DNA from: Ricinus communis
Lineage: Eukaryota; Streptophyta; Magnoliopsida; Malpighiales; Euphorbiaceae
Direction: 5' to 3'
Length of the DNA stretch: 64,000 bases
NCBI RefSeq assembly: GCF_019578655.1
Contig: NC_063262.1
Span: 21,645,582 to 21,709,581 of the forward strand
Part shown: in pieces, positions 48,428 through 60,979 of the stretch
Layout: the number at the start of each line of letters is the position of its first letter
Position numbering within the stretch: the first letter of the stretch is position 1
Made by a program: the position numbers and the translations under genes
The notes under the pieces: model-generated
Told to the model about the DNA's origin: nothing
Database searches by the model: none
The model's input: only the letters and a program-made list of their open reading frames with translations

Positions 48428-50554
48428 TTAAAATTTCTGAATAACAACAGAATTTGCAATGCCAGCGGCTTCTATTGTCTGCTCTGGATCAATGAGCTGT
48501 TTGGGAGGGAACCCCATGGTTTGCAGTTGGTAATTTCTCTCCCCTCCAGGTCTTGATGCTTCAATGAAGTCACGGATATCTCTGATAGTATGATGCAAAT
48601 TGAACCGTGATACCATGCGCGTGCCATCGGCTAACCTAAGCTGAATTGAAGTGGTTGGTAATGAAGAATCTACAACTAGACCTACTGATGGCAAAGGAGG
48701 TGTCTTCAAAGAAACAGTGGGAGAAGCTGGATCAGTGGCAGTGCCACTGCTGCTACCTAAAGTTCTTCCCACGCCTTGAAATGAAGTCTGGCGTTTCTTC
48801 GGTTCCTGCATTAAAAGAAGGAAGGTGATAATAATGAACAGATAAAAACAAGGAAAAAAATGTGAGAAACAAGGAACCAACATAGTAGTTTTCCTCCCGC
48901 CTCATGAGATCAAGATGGACCTGAGACCTCCCATCTGCAGGTTGAAGCTCAAAGGGACACTCGGACTTCTTGATGCTCTGCATTACATTAAAACATAAGT
49001 ACATTTATAGTACAGATGTATGTTCGCCACAAGAATCGCATTAAAGAAAATCCTTCCCATTAGGCATCTTAACATCACCTCCAACTGAAGTCAAAGAAAG
49101 CAGAACTTACTATGAAAATAAAATAGCCTAATTATAAGACTAAGTGAAACCAACTCATTAACATTCTGATTTTACAATGAAAAACTTCCATCATTATAAA
49201 TACAGGTAGATCAGCACTAAGAGTCTGATTGTAGCATCTAAATTAAACTGTGATTCTGTTTCAACCAACGTAGCTTGCAGATCTAGCAAGTTAAATCAAT
49301 CAGATTAAGAAGGAAACCCAGAAACATACATGTACAATAGCACATAATCATAATCTGCAATACGATGATTAGAAGTAATGACATAAAATAGTTAAGAGCT
49401 ACCTCTAAAAAGGCTGCATTAGAGGGATCATCAAATCTTCGCAAAGGGCCATCATTTACAGTAAAGCCATTCCTCCAAAAAGTGACATTGTGATTGACAG
49501 CCTGAGATGGTTGAGGAGCGGATGGAACAGTCTCACCCGATAATAATCTCCCAGTCCCAGTGAAGCTTCTAGAACTTGAGGAAGAGTGAAGGTTATCAAC
49601 AGGTCTTTCCACACCTAAGTGTCTAGCTTGGTCAAAAATTGCATCTGCATCGTAAGGTTTTGTAGGGTCTTGAACCAGCATGCCACTGCAATCAAAAGTA
49701 GCAGCAACACATGAAAAATGATAATGCAAACAAGCAAAGAATGCACATCATTATTCATTCACATATAAACATTAGAAATTTTTTTCTAAATCTAGGGTCA
49801 TTATCAAGTTAACATTATCTATAAGATAAAAGAAACCCTAGCAATGTGGCTGGAATTCACTAAAATTACAGACAGAATTATAAAATTCTAAACAAAATCA
49901 CATAATTTTCTATTCTTCAGACGATCAGGCTATGTCAAGGGCGTGTAGATACAATTAAGAACTGTATTCAATTTAAGTTTTTTTTTTTTTTAAATTACAA
50001 TGATAAAGTAAACAAAAAGGTTACCTCTTTTGGCCACCAGTATAATACTCCTCAGGCTCATAGTCATCGTCGTCGTCGTCGCTAGCAGACCTCGCATCAG
50101 GCGCGTGATTCAGATCAGCAAGTGTACGGACTCCATCACGACGCGTTTTGCTTCCACCAGCAGAAGCTGCAGACTTGGCCGGCTTCTTCCTTCTGGATCG
50201 TAACCGATAAGGTGCTGCAGGAGATGGAGAGGGAGAGCGAGAGCGAGAGGGAGATAGTGAAGGACTGTAATTAGGAGAATGAGACTCGGGAGAAGGAGAG
50301 GAGGATAAAGAATTGGAAGGACGTGTCGAAGGAGCAGAAACAGGGTCAATATTATTGTTAATACTGTTGTTGCTGTTGGTGTTGGTGTTGTCGTTGTCGT
50401 TGTCGTCGTCTAAGAAAGTTGAGACGGCGGAATCGAGATTCCATTGATGGCTTTCGAGGAAAAAGATGGCTTCTTCTTTTGAAGACGAAGTGATTTCACA
50501 GAATGAATTGATTAGGGCTGCGTTTGGTGCTTCTGCTTCTGTTGTGTTGTCCAT
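48428..50554 (-). CDS. PUX5: UBA-SEP-UBX protein, CDC48 cofactor, PUX5-like
   Basis: A 428-residue adaptor of the AAA ATPase CDC48/p97. Exons are 50025-50554, 49403-49685, 48882-48977 and 48428-48805; introns are GT-AG and phases agree. Residues ~12-50 form a UBA-like domain ([34 protein letters not shown]) that in the family binds ubiquitin. An Asp/Asn run and a Ser/Pro/Arg-rich linker follow to about residue 120, then an acidic stretch ending [17 protein letters not shown] text at the exon 1/2 join. The SEP domain is at ~240-303 ([20 protein letters not shown]). The UBX domain is at ~354-428 ([17 protein letters not shown]), with GFPPKQL at 401-407 as the CDC48-contact loop and the family ending VVIQKF. 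Length and domain order match Arabidopsis PUX5 (about 421 residues), not PUX4, which lacks the UBA. All key regions look intact. Confidence 0.94.
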
Positions 50555-51889
50555 GACTGCTTTGCTTTGCTCTGCTGTATAATCAAAGCCTTTCTTCGGT
50601 GTTTAATTTGATTCAGCTTCTTTTGCCAATTGAATTGCCATGATATATGTAATATGTTAAGCTTGGCAAAGTTAAACGACGGTATTCTCAAAAAAATAAA
50701 AGTTAAACGACGATGCAGTGGCCACTGGCTAGGTGGAATTTGGACTCTTTTGTTTGGGGAAAGTTTTTTTGTTTTTTTTGGGATAATTAATAAATTTATT
50801 TAGATTTGATAATATATATTTAAACTTTTAAGAATTTTTATTAAATATTTATGATAAGTCAACAACACGATATTAGCTTATTATAAAATAGTGTATCTCT
50901 TATTAAAATTTAATAATTAAATATTTAAACTCTTAAAAAATTATAATTTAGTATGTACAATTAAAAGTTATTAATATTTAAGTTTATGAAATCAGTTATA
51001 TATATATATAAAATCTAATGTAAACGTATGAAACTCTATTATATTTTTACAGTAAAAGATAATATTTACATGAAAGATGGTAAATCTTTCATATAAATAA
51101 TAGAAATCATAAAAATATATAAATAAATATTATACATGTAATAAGAAGATGTATTATCATTATAGTTAAGATTATTATCCTCAATAATAATTGATTTTAT
51201 TTTATATCCTTATAGTAATGGGTTGAAGAAAATAAAATGTCGCTCAAAATCGGATATATGAAAATATATTGAGAATAGTATAACGATGGTGGTAGTAAAA
51301 ACGATGTATTAATTTATTAAAAGTATATACTTTTTAAAGACTTTTTTGACATTTTATTCTTTTTAATATGCTAAGCGGATAATATGTGTTTGAAGATTAT
51401 AAGCATGTTATTATTATTAACATGCTATATACACTCAATTATAAGTATTTATTTAATCCACACACTAAATTATAACTTTTAAAACTTTAAATATTTGATT
51501 TTCAAATTTTAACAAGTACACATACTATTTTTATAATTATTCAACTCTTTTTTTTGTATAGGTTACTTGTTCCATACACTTAAATGTTAATATTTTTCAG
51601 TTTCACATACTAAATTGTAATTTTTAATAATTTAAATACTTGATTGTCAAATCTTAAAAAATTCATACACAATTATTATAATTATTCTCTTTTTAAAAAG
51701 GAATTTAAAGAAAGTTAAAAAACACATAAACTTTAGATCGTATTTTTAATTTAAATATATATTTTTTAAGATATTAGTATATGCACTTATTTCTCAAATT
51801 ATGCATGTATGTTGATGTGGCATTTATAGAATAGTAAAATAATTATTTGTATAAATAAATAAAAATGCATACATTATCGTTCACTAAGT
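50555..51889. other. Intergenic DNA upstream of the PUX5-like gene
   Basis: 50555-50750 is the probable promoter and leader of the PUX5-like gene; the rest is strongly AT-rich. A direct duplication lies at 51428-51687 (listed separately). No gene is supported. Confidence 0.5.
51428..51687. repeat. Diverged direct repeat, two ~113-bp copies
   Basis: 51428-51542 and 51575-51687 share the same order of blocks: CACAYACTAAATTRTAAYTTTTAA, TTTAAATAYTTGATTNTCAAAT and ATTATAATTATTC-like ends. The copies differ at perhaps a quarter of positions, so the duplication is old. Confidence 0.7.
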
Positions 51890-54800
51890 CACTCAGAAAG
51901 TTAAATTTCACATCAATATGTTTACTTTTTCCATGAAATACAGGATTTTTTTATAGCTGTATAGTAGAGCTATTATAGCACATAATCACAGTTCCTATTT
52001 TTTCTTCAACCTCAAGCTTTTCCAGCACTCTTCTGAGCCAAACACATTGACACACACACAAGGCTGCTACTATATATTCTGCTTCCGTGGTAGAGAGGGT
52101 GACTACTGACTTTTTTTTATGCCTAAGAAATTGCTCCAGACCTTAATTTAAACACAAATCCGGAAGTGCTTCTTCAATCGTCTAAGTCACCGGCATTAAT
52201 CATTATCGGTGAAGGCCATGAGTTTTAGATTGCTTCCTCCTTTTCTATAGAGCATTCCCAGATTAACAGTACCTTTTAAGTACCTTAAAATTCTCTTTGT
52301 CGCAAGCCAATGAGACATAGTAGGATTAGCCATGAACTTGCTTATCAAACTAACACTAAACATAAGTCAGGTCTAGTTACAGTCAAATACATAAGGCTTC
52401 TAACCACTTGCTTGAATAGAGTTTCATCAACTCTAACACTACCCTCATCTTTGCACAGCTTCGTACCTGGCACTATTGGATTTTTCACAGCATTACTGTT
52501 TTCCATGCCAAATCTTGCTAAAAATTCCCTTGCATATCTTCTTTGACAGATAATGATTCCACCTACACATTATTTCACTTCTACTCCAAGAAAGTGCTTC
52601 ATCCTCCCTAAATCAGACATATCAAACTCCAACATCATTGAGTTTTTAAACTCATCACACATGCTTCTATCATCCTCAGTGAAAATTAAATCATCAACAT
52701 AAAGGCTTACAATTAGGATCTTACCTTCTTTTGATTTTGTAAACAGAGTGCTCACTGGGACATCTTTCAAATTTTCCGCTATGAAGTAGGCTTCAATTAT
52801 GCTGTACCAAGCTCGTGGCGCCTGTTTGAGCCCATATAATGCCTTTTTCAGTCTATAAACCTTTTCTTCTTCTCCTTTCTTTACAAATCCCTCAGGTTGC
52901 TCAATATATACTTCCTCTTTCAGTTCTCTGTGAAGGAAAGTGCTTTTTGCATCAAGTTGGAAGACCTCCCAACTGAATTGTGCAGCTATTGCAAGAATTA
53001 CACGAATAGTGTCGAGTCTTGCTACCAGAACAAATATTTCAGTATAATCTAGTCCATGGCATTGCGCATACCCTTTTGCTACCAGCCTCGCTTTGATCTT
53101 CTCCACATCAACGTCTTCATTAAGCTTTGTTTTAAACACCCACTTGACTCCAATGGGTTTGATTTTTTCTTTTGGGAGCCACAGTGAGTTCCCAGGTCTG
53201 GTTCCTCTCAATTGAATCAATTTCTGATGACATTGCTTCCCTCTATTTTTTGCTTCTCACTGCTTCTTTAAAAGACATCGGTGCATTCAATTTTTCTTCA
53301 TCAGAGAGACCTGCCCTTGTTTCATAATCTGCCATCCATTATGGTGCTCTTCTTTCTCGCACGCCCCTCCCTTTAACTAATTCGCCATCATCAGGACTTG
53401 GCTCATTTGAAGGAGAATTTGTTGGACTGCTCGATTTGCTGGAGCTGCTGCTTGAAGTGTTGGAGCTACTGGAATTTTTAGAACTGCTGCTTGAATTATT
53501 TGAATGCGTTTCACCATGTTCTGCTTCATTATGATCAGCTACAACATTGTCATCTTCTTCATCTCCCCATTCTAGTATATCTTGCTTTATTTCTTCATTG
53601 GATCTGCCCCAATACCAGCCTTTTTCTTCTTCAAAGACAAATCCTTGCTAACTATAATTTTCTTTGAGATTGGATCATAGAGCCTCCACGCCTTTGATTC
53701 ATCGCTAATCCCTAGAAAAATACATCTTCTGCTTTTATCGTATAGTTTGCTCCTTCTTTGATTTGGTATATGAACGTATGCCACACATCCAAAATTTTGA
53801 AGTATTCTACCACTGGTTTCTCATTGCTTCATGCCTCATCTAGGGTTTTATTTTCAACTGTTGTTGTTGGACGTCGATTTTGAATGTGCACACACCATTT
53901 TGTTGCCTCACACCATAAGGCTTTAGGAACTTTTCTTTCATTTAGCATGGATCAAACAACATTCATAATCGTTCTATTCTTTCTTTCGGCTGCTCCATTT
54001 TACTGTGGCGTACAAGTTGCCATCAATTGCTTGCTAATGCCCTGCGACTTACAAAATTCTCCAAATTCATTTGAGGTGAACTCGCCACCTCTATCAGTCC
54101 TCAAACAAGTTATAAATGCACCTGTCTCCTTCTCAACACTAGCTTTATAATGTTTGAATGTAATAAAAGCTTCTCATTTCTCATGTAAGAAGTAAATCCA
54201 AGTTTGACGGGTAAAGTCATTGATAAAACTTAGGATGTACCTCTTGTCATTATGTGAGGCTGGTTTGATAGGGCTGCAAATATCAGAATATACCAGTTGA
54301 AGTTGCTTTGATGCCCTCTATAAACTCCTCCTTGGCATAGATTCTCTGTGTTATTTCCCAGTTAAGCAAGTCGTACATATCTCCTTAGGAGACTTTAAAA
54401 CAGGTAAGCCAATCACTATCCTTTTGAAAGCCAACATTCTGAATCCCTTCTAGTTCAAATTACCAAATCGACAGTGCCACATATGAGCCTCTTTCTCTGA
54501 TACATCTTCAGTTTGCAAACACATAGAATTTATGTGTGGCATAGAAGCTAACAGAAAAAAACATTCTATTTCCACTCATATTAGTTTGTATAATCAATCC
54601 CCTCTTAGGATTATATAGTTTGCAAGTTCCATTCTGAATTAAAATGGCTAACCCTTTTTCTTGAAGTTGGCCTATGCTCAACAAATTATTTTTTAGTTCA
54701 GGAATATAAAAGACATTAGAAATTACTTGAATTATGCCATTTACTTACATCCATGTACTTCATTTTGCTACTACTGACATTCTCGAATTATTTCCAAGCT

Positions 54801-56732
54801 TCATTGTTCGATTGAAATTTTCCTCCAAATCTGAGAACCATTCTTTGTTCCCTGTCATGTGATTGTTGCATCCTGAATCAAGGGACCATATCTCTTCCCT
54901 TTTTGCTTGATGAAAATCTACATAGGACATCAACAATAACTCTTCTTCTTCTAATTTAGCATAGTTAGCTTTCTTTTCCAATTCAGGGCACTCGTATTGA
55001 AAATGTCCCAAGTTGTGACATTTGAAACATTCAATGAGTGCTTTGTTTATGGGCCGCCTGATGCAACCAAGGATGCATCTAAGTCAACTAGCATGGATCC
55101 ACTAGCCTATGGAGGACCAATGACACGAGCAAGGAGTAAGAAGTTTAAGCAAGCCTTAAATTCTTACATGGAGCATATTTTGAAGATGGCTAATAATGAT
55201 GTTTTTGATGATGATAACAGTGCCTTGAAGATAGTGACAGTAATTGCTATTAATGAAGATTGAGGCAGAAGCTCATCTTCAATAAGGCGTGACCACGCCT
55301 TACAATTTATGAGCTGTTGGAACCTGCAAAAAGGGCTTCGAATTTTTCAAGATAAATTCATAGTAGATCCATTTTTAATTAATTTCTTTTATTTTTGGAA
55401 GTATTGGATAAAGAGAACTTTCTCCCATGAATTTAGGATTTTAATTAGGTTAGATTACTCTTTATCTTATCCTTCCTTATAGGGATAAGATTAGCCGCAT
55501 ATTAGGAGTCTTTTAGGGTTTGATTTTGATTCATTATCTCTTAATCCTTTTTAGGGTTAAAATATTTTAAAAACCCTATAAATAGAGCTATGTATTTCGG
55601 CTAAAATCATTAGATCAATATATCATTTTGAATGAAATTTATTTTCCTTGAGTTGTTAACTCTTGAATTTCTTGAGATTAAATTAACTTGTTTATTTTAG
55701 TTTCACATCTACATATTTGATCAATCAATTAACTTTTTATTAGTTTCTTGGGTTGTTTGAATATTCTTCATCTATTTATAACTAAAGGGCTTAGTAGTTC
55801 TATTGTTAAGTTTGTTAGTTCCATAATCAATTGCAAACTTTCAAGTTAGATCTTGGGGCGACAATTCGAACTTATTGGTAATGGTGTTTTCTCTTAAATA
55901 GGGAGAGCGTTTATTAGTTTGAGTTTCTCACCATTGCTCATCTTAGTGTTTGAACGTATCCGGTTCGAGTTCGTATGACTGCCTCCCTCTACCTCTGAAC
56001 ATGCCTTGGCCTCTTCCTCTGCTTGATCGATCACCATGAGCCACTTTCAACACATGTTCCTCCTCTTGGTATCCTTGCATCCTTTATTCATGAACTAGCA
56101 AACTTCCATGTAATTCATCAATGCTTAGAGTGTTTAGATCATTTGATTCCTCTATTGAACACACAACATAATTGAATTTGACAATCAATGATCTAAGTAT
56201 TTCATTGACCATCGTGCTCTGCTCCATTGTTTCAACATTTGACTTCATTTTGTTCACCATGGTCAAGGTTCGCCCTAAGAAGTTGTCTACTTTCTCTCCT
56301 TCTTTCATGGTCAGCAGCTCAAACTCCCTTCTTAATGCCTGAAGTTGCACCTTGTTCACCTTCGTGGACCCTTGATACTTCTGCTTCATTAAGTCCCAAA
56401 TTGCCTTTGATGTTCTCTTATCAAGAATTGTTTCAAGAATTTCTCTATCAATTGCCTAAAACAGAAAATTCTTGACCTTCAAATCCTTGAGTTTGGCCTC
56501 TTCCACTGTCTTTCTTTGCGCCTCACTTGCTGATGCTGTCCCAATTAGTGCAGTAAGAATTCCTTCATCATCCAGATTCCACATCTCCTTGCTTCTCAAG
56601 AAATTCTCCATTGTCATTGACCAATAATTATAATGACCATCGAAGTTTGGGATGGATGGTTGTACAATCTTCTCTCAATTTGCCATTCTCACACTCTTGC
56701 AATTTGACCCTTTGCACAGCTCTGATACCAAA
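51890..56732 (-). pseudogene. Ty1/copia gag-pol polyprotein, copia element 3, decayed
   Basis: Minus-strand order from the right: a primer-binding site TGGTATCAGAGC at 56719-56730; gag (about 56084-56680, including LRREFELLTMKEGEKVDNF); a zinc knuckle C-x2-C-x4-H-x4-C around 54990-55030; a protease region with WSLDSGCNNHMTG near 54865; integrase pieces to about 53600; and a 216-codon open reverse-transcriptase block at 52570-53220 with GVKWVFKTK, KARLVAKGY, LYGLKQAPRAWY and YVDD (52690-52701). RNase H remnants run from about 52500 to 51890. A foreign fragment (about 55045-55975) lies between the Gly/Arg-rich part of gag and the knuckle. No 3' LTR is found. The reverse transcriptase is the best-preserved of the three copia elements, but the element is broken overall. 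Confidence 0.9.
55045..55975 (+). mobile_element. Ty3/gypsy-type fragment inserted in copia element 3
   Basis: Plus strand. 55045-55263 reads as the C-terminal end of a retroelement polyprotein (DPLAYGGPMTRARSKKFKQA...), wording seen at the end of plant Ty3/gypsy pol proteins, closed by a stop at 55261-55263. After a short tract comes an LTR-like stretch from TGTTGGAACCTGC (about 55318) to about 55975. The left part of the donor element is missing, and no 5-bp duplication is found at the junctions, so this may be a captured fragment and not a normal integration. Confidence 0.65.
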
Positions 56733-57060
56733 TGTTAAGTTCTGAAATAACACAAGGAATAGCTGGTAAGGATCATTATTCATTAAGAAGCAACAACTAT
56801 AAGTAGCCTTACAAGCATAAAAGGAAATAACAGAAAGCCACGCCTATCAGCTAGAATCGTGGAGAAGGATTTGAAAATAAAACAAACTCTATTCTTCCTA
56901 AAGAATAGCTTAGGACTTTCTAACCAACCAGAGAATAATAACAAAGCAAATATCTAACACTACTTCGTATAATACCCTACGCCAAAACATCTATTTTACA
57001 GAGAAATAGGATCTGTACAAGAGAGACTATTTTTAAGCAAAAGAATCAGTCTCAAATATC
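56733..57060 (-). repeat. 5' LTR of copia element 3 (outer end uncertain)
   Basis: The LTR lies just beyond the primer-binding site; reading minus it ends CTTAACA two bases before TGGTATCAGAGC. With no partner LTR, its outer boundary can only be estimated. Confidence 0.6.
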
Positions 57061-57275
57061 CAAGATGAGACACGTTCATAGCTTTAGCCAAAGTCATAAT
57101 CTCTCCACCATGAAATTACTGCCATCGCCCCTCTCCATCATCCACCAAAATTATCCCTATCATCATGTCCCCATAAGCAATATTAGTGTTGTAACCTTGC
57201 TGTGTTTTTAATCGAAGTGTTCAACTATTTGAAAAGGAAGAAGAAGAAGAAAAAGAAGAAGGTGGAGGAGGAGGA

Positions 57276-57311
<36 letters not shown>

Positions 57312-57717
57312 TGATTTATTGGTATTAATAGTTAATTAAAAAATAATTAAAATTTATTTCGAGTTTTGTGGACTTAATAATGGCTACATCAGCTTTAAAT
57401 TACAGTGTTAACTTTTCTGTCATAGAGGGGCATAAACTAGATATTTTTTTAAGCATCAACTATATATTTTGTTAAATTTAAGTGTTTAATTGAGTCGAAA
57501 AATAGTTTAAAGGCTAGTTCGCTCTTTTAAACACTTGAGATACTTATCACTCGATTAGAATACCTAGAGATAGCTGAGTGAAATTAGCTCTTTCTTTTTT
57601 TCTCTTTAGAAAAGATAATTTTTCCACGGAAAAACATTGTATTTTACATGTAATTAATTTATATCTTTTTAGTTTAAGAATCAAGATGAAAATTCAATAA
57701 AAGGCCAAATTGACAAC
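57061..57717. other. Repeat debris with GA-rich microsatellite
   Basis: A CCAT/CATC-rich tract (57110-57180), a GAA/GGA run (57238-57278) and a (GA)n run (57280-57306) are followed by a stretch (57340-57540) reading like a Mutator-like terminal arm. The matching left arm is missing, possibly cut away by copia element 3. No gene is supported. Confidence 0.5.
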
Positions 57718-59456
57718 TAGGGCTATAAATGATTCAAGCTACTTGACGTCTATTCAAAGCTCGACTTGATTAAAGCTTATTTGAATTTAATTATTAACCT
57801 AAATGAGCTAACTCAAACTTAATTTACAAGCTCAATTAGTAAAGAAGCGAGTTCGAGTTTATCAGTATTCGGCTTATTTGAGCTCGTGAGCTGACTCATG
57901 AACTAGTTCATTCAAAAGCTTGAGAATTAAATCATACACCAACTCATTCATGATCTCGAGAATCAACTCGTAAGAATTCAACAATAAACTCATTTGTAGC
58001 TTGATAAAATTTTTAGTTTAATATTTGTGTTAATTTCTCTTTTAGGTTTTCTTTTTCATTTATTTAAGAAGTTTTCCTTGTTATAAATATAAGGAGTAAT
58101 TATTATATTCTCCTCTGTGTTTTTTCATATTATATTAGTTACTCTATAATATTTGAAAAATATATTTTTTCATCATTGTATTTTGTAATTTTATACTAAA
58201 AATACATTTCCGTCAGAATTTTCGTTAGAAAATTGTTAATTAGATTTGGTTTTATACTATTTACTCCTTGATTTTCTTGTATAATACATAAATTTCTTAT
58301 ATATTTTATTTATTGCACTAAAATTCCCTTACATTTTGAAAGTCAATGCAATTAAAAAACTAAATTGATAAAAAATATGATTTGATCCTCAAATTTCTTA
58401 TTAAAGTTACAATACTACTGTAATAAAATTAATAGTAAGAATAATATCTATCTTATTTTAACAATTTAAAGTTAAATTATATGAATTTTTAATATTTTAA
58501 TTAATATAAGTACTTTCTAGATATTTAATTTTACTAGAATTTACTTATGCTAAAAATTAGAATAATTAAAAAACACTAATTAATTATTTTTATATAAAAA
58601 TTAAAATTAACTTTGCATAAAAATTTAGACAAAGAAGTTTTAGTATAATAAATAAACTATAAGGGACAATTTATATATCACATTAAAAATCATGGGGTAA
58701 ATAATATAAAACTAAACCTAGTTACCAATTGTTTAACGGAAATTCTAACGGAAGTGGTTTTTAATATAAAATTACAAAACAAAAGGATGAAACAAATATA
58801 TCTTTTAAATGTTATGGGGTTATTAGTATAATATAAATAAATATAAGAGGTATATAGTAATTACCCTAAATATAAATAATCTGACAAGTTAAGTAAAGCA
58901 TAATAAAATAATTATTTACTAGAATACATACATAAATAATAATTATTAATGTGAATGATTTAATTTAATACAAGTGAACATATAATAAACAAATTGGCAA
59001 AATTTTCCTTTTTTTTTTTGTTATAGACATTTGAACTTAATATACTGTCTACATTGAGGATGAAAATGTCACGACTATTAAATTTTTTGTATTCTAATTT
59101 GTGACTATATTATTGTTTTTTAGTTTAATTTTATGTATTTCTAATTAATGTTTACTTCAAGATTTTTTATTGATAAGTCTTTTATTGTATTTTTAATTAA
59201 AATTTTATAATTATATATTCAATAAATTTGAGTTTCAACTCGAATTTAAATTCAAACTTGAGTTCAAATTTATAATCAAACTAATTATAAGCTGATCTCA
59301 AACTAAGGCTCCAGTTTGAATAATTAAAATGAAGAAAGCTTGAATTCAAAAACAAAAAAGAAAACCTCAATCTCAAGCTCAGTTCAGTTTAAGTGAGGCC
59401 GAGCTTAAATATTGAAAAGGTTAGGTAGGCTTGACTTAGCTTGATTATGCCCCTAA
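57718..59456. mobile_element. Outer TIR element with GAGCTC/AAGCTT-rich ends, host of element F
   Basis: The left end reads CAACTAGGGCTATAA followed by many GAGCT, AAGCTT and CTCGA words. The right end, in reverse complement, reads CAATTAGGGGCATAATCAAGC with similar words. This fits a common class of degraded plant inverted-repeat elements. TIR element F is inserted in its centre. Its target duplication could not be fixed. Confidence 0.5.
58093..58866. mobile_element. TIR element F (Mutator-like) with ~190-bp arms
   Basis: The left arm (from GGAGTAATTATTATATTC) and the reverse complement of the right arm (from GGGTAATTACTATATACC) align for about 190 bases; shared blocks include TTTTGTAATTTTATA, GAATTTYCGTTA and TTTTATAYTATTTACYCC. 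The flanks carry a perfect 9-bp duplication, TAAATATAA at 58084-58092 and 58867-58875. There is no coding sequence. The 9-bp duplication and long arms indicate Mutator-like transposition. Confidence 0.85.
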
Positions 59457-59528
59457 TTGGCAGATAGCATTAGTTCAATACTCTTCTAATTCATGGTGTC
59501 TGGTGAAACATCCTCTATCCAAATTCAT

Positions 59529-59559
<31 letters not shown>

Positions 59560-60095
59560 TATTGAGTTGAGGCATGACCAATCTAGTAACTAAAACAACA
59601 CTTACAAGAAGCAAAATCAAGAGCGAACAACTTAGCATCCCCTACTAAAACATCATAGCACAGGTTCTGAGCATCACATGAAAGGTCAATCCCATCTAAA
59701 AAGAACACCAATATACGGTTACAGATCAAATGTATAACACAACTAGTACAAATAAATAAAATAAGGCTGTTAAGATATAGTTTAATTGGTAGTTGCATCT
59801 GTTCTGCAAATAAGAAAGCTTTAGTATTAGTAATTTTTGCTACTCTCCGTACAATTTGGAACTTGGAATCTCTGTATTTATCAGAGTGAATGAACAATTA
59901 TGATATTCCTATCACTCTTCTCCTGTGCTACTCATTTTAATTTCCAGTTCCAAACAGAACATTACAAGTAGACAAGTTTTCCCAAGGCCACAATTATCAA
60001 ATAATCCAGTTCCAATTGGTTTACAATTGCAGCTCATAGTCCATAGTACTACAGCACTATGCCATTACCATGAGCCAAAACACTCAATAAGGAGT
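59457..60095. other. Region downstream of the RRM gene
   Basis: A poly-A run at about 59529-59553 and an open minus frame (59583-59897). Within it, 59606-59695 is bounded in minus sense by TTCTTTTTAG and TTGTAAGT, like a splice acceptor and donor, but I recognise no protein. 59900-60095 is the likely 3' untranslated region of the RRM gene. Confidence 0.45.
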
Positions 60096-60979
60096 TCAAG
60101 CATTGCGATTGGAATTATCTCCTGCACTGGAAAGGCGAGGAACAACAATAGGTCCGCCACGAACTTTTTCAAGAGCAAAGCTTATTCTCAATGGTCGACC
60201 TAACAATGCCTGCAAATCAAAACTAACACCATAATTCAACTTATTGACAAAAAATGAACATCGAAGACAAGTTAAAAAAGAGATGTTAAAACATGTTTAT
60301 ATATACATCACCTTCCCATCCATGGCATCTTTTGCACATACAGCCTCATTTTCTTTCGAAAAATTGACAAACCCAAAGCCTCTCGACCTACCACTATCTT
60401 TGTCATACATTATCCTCACTGAGACACAAACAGCCGCATAAGTTACAGACTACATCTAGTTTAAAGATGAACAAAAAGAAAAACTAACACAATTACATTT
60501 TCTGCAATGCCAAAATAAATGCTAAACATATACTATAAGAGATTGGATTGATCATATTCAATTACAAAAGGGTATCCATAGAATCTAGGAATATCTAAGA
60601 TCTTTGTATATCAAACAGATGCCAATCAATTATATTCGTTAAGGCAATTCATCAAACAGGTGGGTGACAAGATAAAAAAAAAAGGTAAACAACTAAGCTA
60701 AAGAAATGTAGTTGATAGTGGATTACCTTCACTGACCTCTCCAAAGGAAGAGAAAGCATCTTTCAAGGATTTCTCGTCGACAGACCATGACAAACCTGAA
60801 ACATACACAAATTCATTAATTAAAATTAATAATAAGCAAAATACAACACAACATAATACATGGGGGTTGGTGCAACAGAGAGAGAAACCTGCAACAAAAA
60901 GTTTACTATTGGGAGGAGGAGAAGGTGAGTTGTGAAGTGTTGTTGCTCTTTTAGCAACGGATATTAGAGCTCTGTTCAT
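60096..60979 (-). CDS. Short organellar-type RRM RNA-binding protein
   Basis: A 126-residue protein with a single RNA recognition motif. Exons are 60889-60979, 60727-60795, 60312-60418 and 60096-60209; all introns are GT-AG and phases join exactly. The first ~24 residues (MNRALISVAKRATTLHNS) are rich in Arg, Ser and Thr and lack acidic residues, as in mitochondrial or plastid transit peptides. The RRM spans residues ~26-103 with RNP2 LFVAGL (27-32) and RNP1 RGFGFVNF (66-73); the aromatic positions are kept. The tail GRPLRISFALEKVRGGPIVVPR follows. Plant relatives include short organelle RRM proteins involved in RNA editing or splicing; a mitochondrial site is inferred from the N-terminus, not proven. 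The gene faces the uL30m gene across a short shared promoter. Confidence 0.9.

Noticed and set aside
49536..49826. No feature; the minus frame of 96 codons at 29536-29826 as a second gene overlapping EBS exon 2
   Set aside because: It is a shifted-frame shadow of the BAH domain exon. The interval given here (49536-49826) is a normal part of the PUX5-like gene region and holds no separate gene.
52570..53220. The 216-codon open frame as a host gene
   Set aside because: It is a copia reverse transcriptase with YVDD and LYGLKQAPRAWY motifs, inside a decayed element.
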